Assembly: GCF_027622855.1 (NCBI RefSeq)
Contig: NZ_JAPZVR010000005.1
Span: 1 to 64,000 of the forward strand
Direction of reading: 5' to 3'
Source: Glycomyces algeriensis
GTDB lineage: Bacteria > Actinomycetota > Actinomycetes > Mycobacteriales > Micromonosporaceae
DNA: 64,000 bases
Positions 32,288-41,062 of this stretch are shown one piece after another. The number at the start of each line of letters is the position of its first letter. The first letter of the stretch is position 1. The notes below the pieces were generated by a model. The model searched no databases. It worked only from the letters and a program-made list of their open reading frames with translations, and had not been told where the DNA came from. Position numbers and translations under genes: made by a program.

Positions 32288-34225
32288 ATGTCCCACAGCG
32301 CCAGCGGCACCGGCCGCTCCAGCACCGCCGCGTCCCCGGCGGCCCAGAGCGGCGGCACGTCCCGGGCAGGGCGACCGCTCGCCCGGGTCTCCCTGCGCGC
32401 CGCCGGGATCACCGCTCTCGTCTGCTGGGCGGTACTCCTCGTCTGGGCCTCCTTCGGCACCGGCGCGAGCTCCGGCTCCTCCGGCGTCTACATGATCATC
32501 GGCACCGTCGGCTCCGTCCTGCTCGTCGCCGTCGTCATCGCCACCGCCGCCACCCACGCCGGCCTGCGCACGATCATCGCGGCGCTCTTCGCCGCCGTGT
32601 TCGCCGCCGTCGCCGGATGGACCGTCTACTCCTCGATGCCCGAGGCCGGGCCCGGCCAGTTCATCACCCACCGCGCCGGCGTCGCCGCCCTCGCGTACGT
32701 CTTCGGCGTCGTCGGCGGCGGCCTCCTCGCCCTCTCCGAGTTCGTCGTCGAGGGCTACTCGGGCGGCCGCGCCCCCGCCCCGAAGCAGATGCGCCGCAAG
32801 GTCGCCGTGCTCTCCACCGCCATCGTCGTCATGCTCGCCGCCGCCCTCGCGCCCGCGATGCAGCGCTGGGCCGAACTCGCCAACCAGGACATCCTCATCG
32901 GCGACGCCGCCGCCACCGGCAGCGCCACCGACCCCGGCCTCGACAGCCTCGCCGACCTCGCCGGCGTCGGCCGCTTCACCGACACCCCGTACGGGCTCCT
33001 GCGCACCGACCACCCCGCCAAGCCGACCCCGCAGGCCGTCACCATGCTCGACCCGGCCACCGGCGCCGCCGTCTGGTACCACCGCCGCTGGAACTGGTTC
33101 TCCTCCCAGCCCCCGGTCCTCTCCCAGGCCCAGGACCTCGTGGCGCTCACCGGCCCCCGCGCCGACAACAACGGCGACTTCCAGGCCCGCGTCCTCGCCG
33201 CCCGCGACGGCGGCGTGGTCGCCACCGCCGACTTCAACGGCTCGCCCGGCGTCCTCCTCGCCCTCGCCGACGACCGGCTGCTCTACACGAAGGACAAGAG
33301 CGAGACCTTCAGCGTCTACGACTTCGGCGGCGGCCTGGCCTGGGAGGCCGCGATGCCCGACGGCTGCGAGGGCACCGCCGCGCAGCTCGCCGGGGGCCGC
33401 GCGCTCGTGCTCGCCGACTGCGTGCCCGCGCCCGACCGGTCCGTCGCCCGCGACCTCGTGCTCGCCTTCGACCTGGAGGACGGCGCGCCCGCCTGGCAGC
33501 AGGAGATCGACAAGAGCGCGGTGGTCGTCCCCGAGTCGTTCCTGGTCACCGAGGACTCGATCGTCCTCGACAGCCGCATCGAGCACCGCGTGACCGACGG
33601 CCCGTTCTCCGCGCGCCGCTTCGAGCACCAGCTGATCGCCTATGCGATCGAGGACGGCGCCGAGCGCTGGCGGGCGGCCGACGAGACGTTCGGGTCCACG
33701 AACTCCTCGGCGTGCGGCGGGACCCTGCACTTGTCGCAGCCGACGTCCGCGGCCGCGTCGGGCGTGACGGCGGGCGGGGATTCGAAGGCGCAGGCCCAGG
33801 TCCAGGCGTCGGAGCGGCGCACGGTGCAGATCATCGAGTGCTACTCGGCGCAGGACCGCGAGGGCTCCTGGCTCGGGGTGCTGGCCTACGACGCGGAGAC
33901 GGGCGAGCGGTTGTACCGCAAGGCGGTGCGGCTGGGCTTCACGCCGCTGGACCCGGAGGTCGCGCGCGGGTGGGCCGCGGTGCTGCCGGACAACCGGGCG
34001 ATGCTCGCGGCCGACCTCTCGCTCGACCCGACCAGCCCGGACTGCCGCCTGTACGCGATCGCGGAGGGCCGGGCCAAGGAGGTCGCGTTCGCGGCCGAGA
34101 GCGCCGACGGCACGCCGATCCCGGCGAACTGGTGCCACGACGCGCAGCTCAGCCCGGTCGGCACCGGTGCGGCCGTGAGCTTCGTGGACGAGAACGGGAC
34201 CCGCGGCATCGCCGTTGTCGAATGA
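32288..34225 (+). CDS. membrane protein with PQQ-like beta-propeller, unknown function
   Basis: A 645-residue protein. Residues 1-30 are Ser/Gly-rich and cytoplasmic, then four or five transmembrane helices (about 38-58, 65-85, 90-110, 125-145, 170-190). From about 215 to the end lies an extracytoplasmic beta-propeller with PQQ-like repeats (VTMLDPATGAAVWYHRRWNW, VLAFDLEDGAPAWQQEID, LAYDAETGERLYRK). Such propellers are usually protein-interaction platforms rather than enzymes. It has a GAAAGAGGG ribosome binding site and no operon partner. Confidence 0.8.
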   Translation: MSHSASGTGRSSTAASPAAQSGGTSRAGRPLARVSLRAAGITALVCWAVLLVWASFGTGASSGSSGVYMIIGTVGSVLLVAVVIATAATHAGLRTIIAALFAAVFAAVAGWTVYSSMPEAGPGQFITHRAGVAALAYVFGVVGGGLLALSEFVVEGYSGGRAPAPKQMRRKVAVLSTAIVVMLAAALAPAMQRWAELANQDILIGDAAATGSATDPGLDSLADLAGVGRFTDTPYGLLRTDHPAKPTPQAVTMLDPATGAAVWYHRRWNWFSSQPPVLSQAQDLVALTGPRADNNGDFQARVLAARDGGVVATADFNGSPGVLLALADDRLLYTKDKSETFSVYDFGGGLAWEAAMPDGCEGTAAQLAGGRALVLADCVPAPDRSVARDLVLAFDLEDGAPAWQQEIDKSAVVVPESFLVTEDSIVLDSRIEHRVTDGPFSARRFEHQLIAYAIEDGAERWRAADETFGSTNSSACGGTLHLSQPTSAAASGVTAGGDSKAQAQVQASERRTVQIIECYSAQDREGSWLGVLAYDAETGERLYRKAVRLGFTPLDPEVARGWAAVLPDNRAMLAADLSLDPTSPDCRLYAIAEGRAKEVAFAAESADGTPIPANWCHDAQLSPVGTGAAVSFVDENGTRGIAVVE

Positions 34226-34497
34226 GCGCCTGGAGTGAGTTCCTGGGTGATCGCCTCGGGTGCGCGCACCGTCTGAGCGGCATGGTCCGGCGGACGTGAC
34301 GCCCGCACTGCGGCGGTTGCGAGCGTGATTCGCGACGGGCGCACTGCGGGCATTGCGAGGGGCGCTCGCGGTGCCGGGCCGGGGAGCTCGGGAAACGCGC
34401 GGTGTCCCGGTGGTGAACGGGCCGCGAACGCCCTGAATGATCAAACGGTGTGATCAGTTCTAGGTCATCCGCGCATGAGTGATGCGCAAAACTGTTG

Positions 34498-34503
34498 TAG
34501 GGT
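34498..34503 (+). promoter_or_regulatory. -10 box, leaderless start of glmS
   Basis: TAGGGT, 7 nt, then ATG at 34511. There is no glmS ribozyme upstream: only about 285 bp without the conserved core. Confidence 0.6.
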
Positions 34504-34510
34504 TCTTCGC

Positions 34511-36385
34511 ATGTGTGGAATCGTTGGATACGTCGGGGCGCGCAGCGTCGTCGACGTCGTGATCGACGGCCTTCGCCGTCTCGAGTACCGCGGCTACGAC
34601 TCGGCGGGCGTCGCGCTCGTCTACCAGCCCGAAGGGGCCGACCCCTACCTGGCGTTCGACAAGAAGGCCGGGAAGCTCGCCAATCTCGAGGCGGTCCTCG
34701 ACGGGCAGGACCGCTCGCTCGAGGCCTCGTGCGGCATCGGGCACACCCGCTGGGCCACCCACGGCGTCCCCTCCGACCGCAACGCCCACCCGCACCTCTC
34801 CGCGGACGGGCGCATCGCGCTCATCCACAACGGCATCATCGAGAACTTCGGGCAGCTGCGCGCCGAGCTCGAGGCGGACGGCGTGGAGTTCCTCTCCGAC
34901 ACCGACACCGAGGTCGCCGCCCACCTCCTCGGCCGCGAGTACGCCGCGGACGGGGACCTCACCGAGGCCATGACCCGCGTCTGCGCGCGTCTCGAAGGCG
35001 CCTTCACGCTCCTGGCCGTGGCCGCCGACGACCCGGACACCGTGGTCGGCGCCCGCCGCAACTCCCCGCTCGTGGTCGGCCTCGGCGACGGCGAGTACTT
35101 CCTGGCCTCGGACGTCGCCGCGTTCATCGCCTACACGACCGACGCGGTCGAGCTCGGCCAGGACCAGATCGTCACGATCAGCCGCGAGTCCGGCATCACC
35201 GTGCGCGGCTTCGACGGGAAGCCCTCCGAGGGCAAGCCGTTCTCCGTGGACTGGGACATCGCCGCCGCCGAGAAGGGCGGCTTCGAGACCTTCATGCGCA
35301 AGGAGATCAACGAGCAGCCCACGGCCGTCGCGGACACTTTGCGCGGGCGCATCGACGAGACCGGGCAGATCGTCCTCGACGAGGTCCGCATGTCCGACCA
35401 GGACTTCCGCGACATCGACAAGGTCTTCATCATCGCCTGCGGCACCTCGTACCACGCCGGGCTCGTCACCAAGTACGCCATCGAGCACTGGACGCGCATT
35501 CCCTGCGAGGTCGAGCTCGCCAGCGAGTTCCGCTACCGCGACCCGGTGCTCGACCGCTCCACACTGGTCGTCGCGATCTCGCAGTCCGGCGAGACCATGG
35601 ACACGCTCATGGCCGTGCGCCACGCCAAGGACCAGAAGGCCCGCGTCCTCTCCATCTCCAACACCGTCGGGTCGACGATCCCGCGCGAGTCCGACGCCGT
35701 GCTCTACACGCGCGCCGGGATCGAGGTCGCGGTCGCGTCCACGAAGGCGTTCCTCACCCAGCTCGCCGCCTGCTACCTGGTGGGCCTGCACCTCGCGCAG
35801 GTGCGCGGCATCAAGTACGCGGACGAGGTCTCGGCCGTGCTCGACGAGCTCGTGGCCGCGCCCGGCAAGATCGCGAAGGTCATCGAGAACCTGGAGCCGG
35901 TCCGCGAGATGGCGCGCCAGTGCGCGGCGCTGGGCACCGACCGGGTCCTGTTCATCGGGCGCCACGTCGGCTACCCGGTCGCGCTCGAAGGCGCGCTGAA
36001 GCTCAAGGAGCTCGCGTACCTGCACGCCGAGGGGTTCGCCGCCGGCGAGCTCAAGCACGGCCCGATCTCGCTCATCGAGGACGGCACGCCGGTCATCGCG
36101 ATCGTGCCGAGCCCGCGCGGCCGCTCGCTCCTGCACGACAAGATCATCTCCAACATCCAGGAGGTGAAGGCCCGCGGCGCGAAGGTGATCGCCATCTGCG
36201 AGGAGGGCGACCGCATCACCGCCGCCCACGCCGACTTCGTGTTCGAGACCCCGGCCTCGCCGACGCTGCTGTCGCCTCTGCTCACGGCCGTGCCGCTGCA
36301 GGAGTTCGCGGCCGAGCTCGCCACGGCCCTGGGCCGCGACATCGACCAGCCGCGCAACCTCGCCAAATCGGTGACCGTGGAGTAG
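34511..36385 (+). CDS. glmS: glutamine-fructose-6-phosphate aminotransferase (isomerizing)
   Basis: A 624-residue GlmS that makes glucosamine-6-phosphate, the first committed precursor of peptidoglycan amino sugars. The class II glutamine amidotransferase domain starts with MCGIVGYVG (Cys2 nucleophile after Met removal), with RRLEYRGYDSAGVAL and GHTRWATHG. Two SIS isomerase domains follow (IIACGTSYHAGLVTKY, SQSGETMDT, then IGRHVGYPVALEGALKLKEL), and the end is NLAKSVTVE as in all GlmS. Start fixed by the invariant MCG. The next genes also act on the wall. Confidence 0.97.
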   Translation: MCGIVGYVGARSVVDVVIDGLRRLEYRGYDSAGVALVYQPEGADPYLAFDKKAGKLANLEAVLDGQDRSLEASCGIGHTRWATHGVPSDRNAHPHLSADGRIALIHNGIIENFGQLRAELEADGVEFLSDTDTEVAAHLLGREYAADGDLTEAMTRVCARLEGAFTLLAVAADDPDTVVGARRNSPLVVGLGDGEYFLASDVAAFIAYTTDAVELGQDQIVTISRESGITVRGFDGKPSEGKPFSVDWDIAAAEKGGFETFMRKEINEQPTAVADTLRGRIDETGQIVLDEVRMSDQDFRDIDKVFIIACGTSYHAGLVTKYAIEHWTRIPCEVELASEFRYRDPVLDRSTLVVAISQSGETMDTLMAVRHAKDQKARVLSISNTVGSTIPRESDAVLYTRAGIEVAVASTKAFLTQLAACYLVGLHLAQVRGIKYADEVSAVLDELVAAPGKIAKVIENLEPVREMARQCAALGTDRVLFIGRHVGYPVALEGALKLKELAYLHAEGFAAGELKHGPISLIEDGTPVIAIVPSPRGRSLLHDKIISNIQEVKARGAKVIAICEEGDRITAAHADFVFETPASPTLLSPLLTAVPLQEFAAELATALGRDIDQPRNLAKSVTVE

Positions 36386-36558
36386 CCCCGGCTCCTCGAC
36401 GACGAACGTGATCTGACCGAACGGCCGATACGGGCGGCCCCGCGTGCAGGCGTCAGCCGCACGCGGACGCCCGGTCGGCCGTTTTCGGTTGCCGCCGGAA
36501 ACGGTCATTCCGCACACGTTGGGCGAACGCCTGCCATGACCGGTCGAAAGCCTCGTTC

Positions 36559-36564
36559 TACGCT
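36559..36564 (+). promoter_or_regulatory. -10 box, leaderless start of the first carboxypeptidase
   Basis: TACGCT, 7 nt, then ATG at 36572. Confidence 0.6.
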
Positions 36565-36571
36565 CACGCGC

Positions 36572-38140
36572 ATGAAGACTCGAACCCTCATCTCGGGCGC
36601 CGTGGCGGTCACCGCCGCGGGCGCCCTCACCATCGCGGCCACCGCCGTCGCCCAGGCCCAGGAGACGGGCGGCGAAGCGCTGACCGCCGCGATCGACCTG
36701 ATCCTCGCCGACCCCGCCCTCACCGACTCCCAGGTCGGCGTCCTCGTCAGGGACGCCGACACCGGCGAAGTCCTGTACGACCGCAACGGAAACCAGCGCG
36801 GCCTGCCCGGCTCCAACCAGAAGCTCACCACCATGGCCGGCGCCCTCGCCACGCTCGGCGAGGGCTTCAGGTTCACCACCGAACTCCTGGGCGACCGGCC
36901 CGTCGACGGCGTCGTCGCCGGAGACCTCTACCTGCGCGGCTCGGGCGACACGACCATGCTCGAAGCGGACTACGACCGCCTCGCCGCCGACCTCGCGGCG
37001 GCCGGAGTGTCCACCGTCGACGGCGACCTCGTGCTCGACGACACCGCCTTCGACGACGTCCGCCACGCCGAGGAGGTCGCCTGGGGCGATCTCCAGTTCA
37101 GCCCCGGCGCGGAGGTCTCCGCGCTCACCATCGGCTCCGGCACCGACCACTGGGCGGGCACCGCGCGCCTGTTCATGACCGGCGGCGCCGCCGAGGGCGA
37201 CCCGGTCGCGATCCGCATGGTCCCCGAGAACGGCTACGTGACCGTGGTCAACGAGGCGACCACCGGCGCCGAGACCGACCTGACCGTCAACCGCGACGAG
37301 CACGCCAACACGATCCGCGTCACCGGCACCGTCGAAGCCGGGGTCACCCCCGACTACTACAGCCGCTCGGTCATCGACCCGACCGCGCTGGTCGCCGACG
37401 TGTTCGCGGACTCCCTCGCCGACAACGGCATCGACGTCACCGGCGGCGTCCGCCTCCACGAGCCCGCCCCGCAGGAGGCCGGCGGCACGCTCGTCCTCCA
37501 CGAGTCGAAGACGCTGCTCGAGCTCACGCCCGACCTGCTGAAGCCGTCGAACAACTCGCTCGCCGAATCGCTCATGAAGTCCGTCGCGCTCCACAACACC
37601 GGGCTCGGCACCTTCGCGGACGGCGAGGACGGCATCCATGCCGCGATCGCCGGGTACGGGGTGGACACCGCCACGCTCCGGCAGGCCGACGGCTCGGGCA
37701 TGTCCCGCTTCGACCAGGCCACGCCGGAGGCCGTCACCGACCTGCTCATCGGCGTCAGGCAGGAGCCCTGGTACGACGCCTGGTTCAACGGGCTCCCTGT
37801 CGCCTGCACCGACGGCACCCTGGCCAGTCGCATGTGCGGGACCTCCGCCGCGGGCAACGTGCACGCCAAGACCGGCACCCAGACCTCGGTCTCGGCCCTC
37901 TCCGGGTACGTCACCGACGCCGACGGGCGCGAGCTCGTCTTCAGCATCATCCTCAACGACCACCTCGTCGACTCGGTGAAGTACATCGAGAACCAGGTCG
38001 CCGTCGCGATCGCCAGCCACAGCGCGGACGCCACCGAGGCCGAGATCTCGCGGTCCGCGGCGACCACGGCGGCGGCCGAGCCCGACGCGGCGGTCCCGGG
38101 CGGCTTCGAATGCTCCTGGTACGAACCGGCCGTCTGCTAG
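36572..38140 (+). CDS. dacB: D-alanyl-D-alanine carboxypeptidase/endopeptidase, PBP4 (S13) family, copy 1
   Basis: A 522-residue exported penicillin-binding protein that trims or opens peptidoglycan crosslinks. A signal peptide covers residues 1-30 (GALTIAATAVAQAQ). The three catalytic motifs of family S13 are intact: PGSNQKLTT (S-x-x-K, Ser near 81), KPSNNSLAE (S-x-N near 326) and AKTGTQTS (KTG near 433). The inserted domain characteristic of PBP4 lies between the first two. The tail is ECSWYEPAVC. It is followed 185 bp downstream by a close paralogue; each has its own leaderless promoter. Confidence 0.93.
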   Translation: MKTRTLISGAVAVTAAGALTIAATAVAQAQETGGEALTAAIDLILADPALTDSQVGVLVRDADTGEVLYDRNGNQRGLPGSNQKLTTMAGALATLGEGFRFTTELLGDRPVDGVVAGDLYLRGSGDTTMLEADYDRLAADLAAAGVSTVDGDLVLDDTAFDDVRHAEEVAWGDLQFSPGAEVSALTIGSGTDHWAGTARLFMTGGAAEGDPVAIRMVPENGYVTVVNEATTGAETDLTVNRDEHANTIRVTGTVEAGVTPDYYSRSVIDPTALVADVFADSLADNGIDVTGGVRLHEPAPQEAGGTLVLHESKTLLELTPDLLKPSNNSLAESLMKSVALHNTGLGTFADGEDGIHAAIAGYGVDTATLRQADGSGMSRFDQATPEAVTDLLIGVRQEPWYDAWFNGLPVACTDGTLASRMCGTSAAGNVHAKTGTQTSVSALSGYVTDADGRELVFSIILNDHLVDSVKYIENQVAVAIASHSADATEAEISRSAATTAAAEPDAAVPGGFECSWYEPAVC

Positions 38141-38313
38141 CGAGGACGCGTCGCCGCCGAGCCGGCGACAGTGGAAGACCTCACTGAATCCTCTGCGGCG
38201 CGCGCGGACTCCGCGCGCGCCGTACGGGTGCCTACGCCACTTCGGTTGCCCTGCGCCCCTGGGGTATGCGGCACTCCCGCCTGTATCAGAGGATCTGATA
38301 CGAACCGCGAACC

Positions 38314-38319
38314 TATGCT
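38314..38319 (+). promoter_or_regulatory. -10 box, leaderless start of the second carboxypeptidase
   Basis: TATGCT, 6 nt, then ATG at 38326. Confidence 0.6.
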
Positions 38320-38325
38320 CGCCCC

Positions 38326-39891
38326 ATGAGAAAACGCACCCTGATATCGAGCGCCATCGCGGTCACGGCGGCCGGCGCCATCACCATCGCCGGCACGGTG
38401 GTGGCCCAAGCCCAGGAGACCGGCGACGAGGCGCTCGCCGCCGCGATCGACGCGATCCTCACCGACAAGCGCCTCACCGACTCGCAGGTCGGCGTCACCG
38501 TGGCCGACGCGAACACCGGCGAGGTGCTGTACGAGCGCAATGGCGCCAAGCGCGCCATCCCCGGCTCCAACGACAAGCTCACCACCACCGCCGCGGCCCT
38601 CGAGCAGCTCGGCGGCGACTTCACGTACACGACCGAGGTGCTGGGCGACCGCCCCACGGACGGCGTCATCGCCGGCGACCTGTACCTGCGCGGCAGCGGC
38701 GACCCGACCCTCCTCGAAGCCGACTACGACCGGATGGCCGAGGACCTCGCCGACCTCGGCGTCTCCATGGTCGACGGCGACCTCGTCGCCGACGACACCG
38801 CGTTCGACCCGGTCCGCTCCGGCGCCGAATGGGGCTGGTCCGACCTGCAGTTCACGTACGCCGCAGAGGTCTCCGCGCTCACCGTCGCCTCCGGGGACGA
38901 CTTCAACGCCGGCTCCGTGCGCGTCTTCATCAAGCCCGGTGCCGCCGAGGGCGACCCCGCGCAGCTGAGCATGGCGCCCGCGAACGACTACGTGGAGATC
39001 GTCAACACCGCCACCACAGGCACCACCACCAACGTCTCGGTGAACCGCGACCCGCACGACAACGTGATCCGCGTCAGCGGCACCGTGAAGGCCGGGACCA
39101 GCGGCACCTACGCCACCCGCGCGGTGATCGAGCCGACGCAGCTCGCCGCGGACGTCTTCGCCGACTCCCTCGCGGACGCCGGCATCACCGTCAACGGGGA
39201 GCTCCGCTTCGGCGAGACCACCCCGCAGGGCCCCGAGTCCCTCGCGACCCACCAGTCGATGACGCTCGCCGAGCTGACCCCCGTGGTCCTCAAGCCCTCC
39301 AACGCCTCCGTCGCCGAGGCCCTGTTCAAGACCCTCGGCTACGAGGCCACCGGCACGGGCACCTTCGCGACCGGCAAGGCCGCCACCTACGCCGGGATCG
39401 AGCCGTACGGCGTCGACACCGGCCCCATCCGCCAGGTCGACGGCTCCGGCATCTCCCGCCACAACATGATGACCTCGAACATGCTCGCCGACCTCCTCGT
39501 GGGCGCCAAGCAGGCCGACTGGTTCGGCACCTGGTACGACTCCCTGCCGATCGCCTGCCAGGACGGGACCCTCGCGAGCCGCATGTGCGCCACGCCCGCC
39601 GCCGGGAACGTTCGCGCCAAGACCGGCTCGATGACCAGCGTCTCGGCCCTGTCCGGGTACGTCACCGACGCCGACGGGCGCGAATTCGTCTTCAGCGTCA
39701 TCGTCAACGACTTCCTGTACTCCACGGTGAAGGACATCGAGGACAAGATCGCCGCCGCGATCGCCGCGCACACCACCGCGGCCACCGAGGCCGAGACGCT
39801 CCGCTCCGCGAACGTCGACGACATCGAGATGCCCGCCGAGGACCCGAACCACAGCCTCGAGTGCACCTGGGTCGAACCCGCCGTCTGCTAG
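38326..39891 (+). CDS. PBP4-family (S13) protein, copy 2, with altered S-x-N motif
   Basis: A 521-residue tandem paralogue of the preceding carboxypeptidase, with the same signal peptide, domain order and C-terminal ECTWVEPAVC. S-x-x-K is PGSNDKLTT and KTG is AKTGSMTS, but the second motif reads KPSNASVAE: the Asn of S-x-N is replaced by Ala. In studied S13 enzymes that Asn helps position substrate, so this copy may have weak or changed activity, or may work as a binding protein. High sequence conservation elsewhere argues against decay. Confidence 0.9.
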   Translation: MRKRTLISSAIAVTAAGAITIAGTVVAQAQETGDEALAAAIDAILTDKRLTDSQVGVTVADANTGEVLYERNGAKRAIPGSNDKLTTTAAALEQLGGDFTYTTEVLGDRPTDGVIAGDLYLRGSGDPTLLEADYDRMAEDLADLGVSMVDGDLVADDTAFDPVRSGAEWGWSDLQFTYAAEVSALTVASGDDFNAGSVRVFIKPGAAEGDPAQLSMAPANDYVEIVNTATTGTTTNVSVNRDPHDNVIRVSGTVKAGTSGTYATRAVIEPTQLAADVFADSLADAGITVNGELRFGETTPQGPESLATHQSMTLAELTPVVLKPSNASVAEALFKTLGYEATGTGTFATGKAATYAGIEPYGVDTGPIRQVDGSGISRHNMMTSNMLADLLVGAKQADWFGTWYDSLPIACQDGTLASRMCATPAAGNVRAKTGSMTSVSALSGYVTDADGREFVFSVIVNDFLYSTVKDIEDKIAAAIAAHTTAATEAETLRSANVDDIEMPAEDPNHSLECTWVEPAVC

Positions 39892-39908
39892 ACGCTCCGG
39901 AACGACGC

Positions 39909-39935
39909 GGGCCCGGCCGAACCTCGGCCGGGCCC
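39909..39935 (+). terminator. hairpin terminator after the second carboxypeptidase
   Basis: An 11-bp stem GGGCCCGGCCG with its complement and a 5-nt loop, followed by TTCG. Confidence 0.8.
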
Positions 39936-40054
39936 TTCGCGTCCCGCCCACCAGCCGGCTTGACGAATACTCGTCACCCGATCCGGTGAACGTCTACATT
40001 GCCTATACCGGTCCAAGGGGGACGCCGGGGACGACGAGTCGCAAGGGAGATCGC

Positions 40055-40873
40055 ATGTGGATCGCTGATCGGCGCCGGGTGCTTCACGCTCTCCTCGCCT
40101 CCGGGGCCGCCGTCATCTCCGGGTACGGCACGGCCGCGGCCGCCCCGCCCGACCAGACCGCGCTGCCGCTCCAGCCGCAGGGGCCCGCGGACCAGGCGAT
40201 GCTGGAGGAGGCCGTCTCCGCCGTCCTCGTCACCCGCTCGGCCAACGGCACCGGCATCGCCCTGACCTTCGACGACGGGCCCGGCCCCGAAACCGACGAC
40301 ATCCTCGACATCCTGGCCGCGACCCGCGTCAAGGCCGTCTTCTGCGTGGTGGGCAGGCACGTCCAGCAGTACCCGCAGCTGGTGCGGCGGATCGTCGACG
40401 AAGGCCACCTGGTCGGCAACCACTCCTGGGACCACGACCACGTCAAGTGGAAGCAGGGGACCACCGCCGTCGAGTACGAGCGGGACCTCCTGCGCGCCAG
40501 CGACGCGATCAACGACGCGGTCCCCGGCGTCGAGATCCCGTTCTTCCGCGCCCCCTTCGGGGCGTGGGGGGCCAACAACATCGCCGCCCGCATCGGCGCA
40601 GGCATGGGCATGACGCCGCTCTCGTGGTCCCGCTCGCTGAGCGACTGGGCGCCCCTCACCACCGAAGAGGTGATCTACCAGCGGGTCACGGCCGCCCAGC
40701 CCGGCGAGGTCGTCCTGCTGCACGACGCCGACGACCGGGGCGTGCAGGAGCGGCAGCGGACCGTCTGGGCCTCGCGCCGGGCCATCCCGGCCATGCAGCG
40801 GTCGGGCCGCACCTTCGCCTGGCCCAAGCGCAACCCCCAGACCGTGGCGACGCCGCCCGGCGGCGTCACCTGA
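40055..40873 (+). CDS. exported polysaccharide deacetylase (NodB domain)
   Basis: A 272-residue carbohydrate esterase 4 enzyme that removes N-acetyl groups from peptidoglycan or another amino-sugar polymer. The signal region begins MWIADRRRVLHALLASGAA, possibly a twin-arginine signal. The metal and catalytic motifs are complete: TFDDGPGPET (Asp pair), NHSWDH (His pair), RAPFG and VVLLHD. ATG 40055 has AAGGGAGA 6 nt upstream; the frame extends to 39986 but adds no signal-like sequence. It closes a run of wall-related genes that starts at glmS. Confidence 0.9.
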   Translation: MWIADRRRVLHALLASGAAVISGYGTAAAAPPDQTALPLQPQGPADQAMLEEAVSAVLVTRSANGTGIALTFDDGPGPETDDILDILAATRVKAVFCVVGRHVQQYPQLVRRIVDEGHLVGNHSWDHDHVKWKQGTTAVEYERDLLRASDAINDAVPGVEIPFFRAPFGAWGANNIAARIGAGMGMTPLSWSRSLSDWAPLTTEEVIYQRVTAAQPGEVVLLHDADDRGVQERQRTVWASRRAIPAMQRSGRTFAWPKRNPQTVATPPGGVT

Positions 40874-41062
40874 CCCACGGCACAGGGACCGATCTCGCAT
40901 GCAGGGGGCCGAAGCCGCGCACGGCGGGCGCGAACGCGCTCAGGTCAGGCCGTGCGAGCGGAACATCCGCTGGCGTTCGACTTCAGGGCAGCGCCGGCTC
41001 GGCTCGGGGGAGCCGGGCGCGGCCGCCTCGTCAAGGCACGTGCGTTGCGGAGTCGACGGCGT

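Noticed and set aside
34226-34300. Possible sixth stop-codon repeat after the PQQ-propeller gene
   Set aside because: TGA triplets recur about every 14 bp with short shared flanks, but the similarity is too weak to separate from chance.
34226-34510. glmS ribozyme upstream of glmS
   Set aside because: The catalytic core is absent, and a -10 box 7 nt before ATG points to a leaderless transcript; the ribozyme is a Firmicutes feature.
34460-38020. A 1186-codon open frame on the minus strand opposite glmS and the carboxypeptidase
   Set aside because: It is the low-complexity mirror of real genes (His/Arg/Val/Gly-rich), lacks any domain, and is explained by the scarcity of stop codons in GC-rich DNA.
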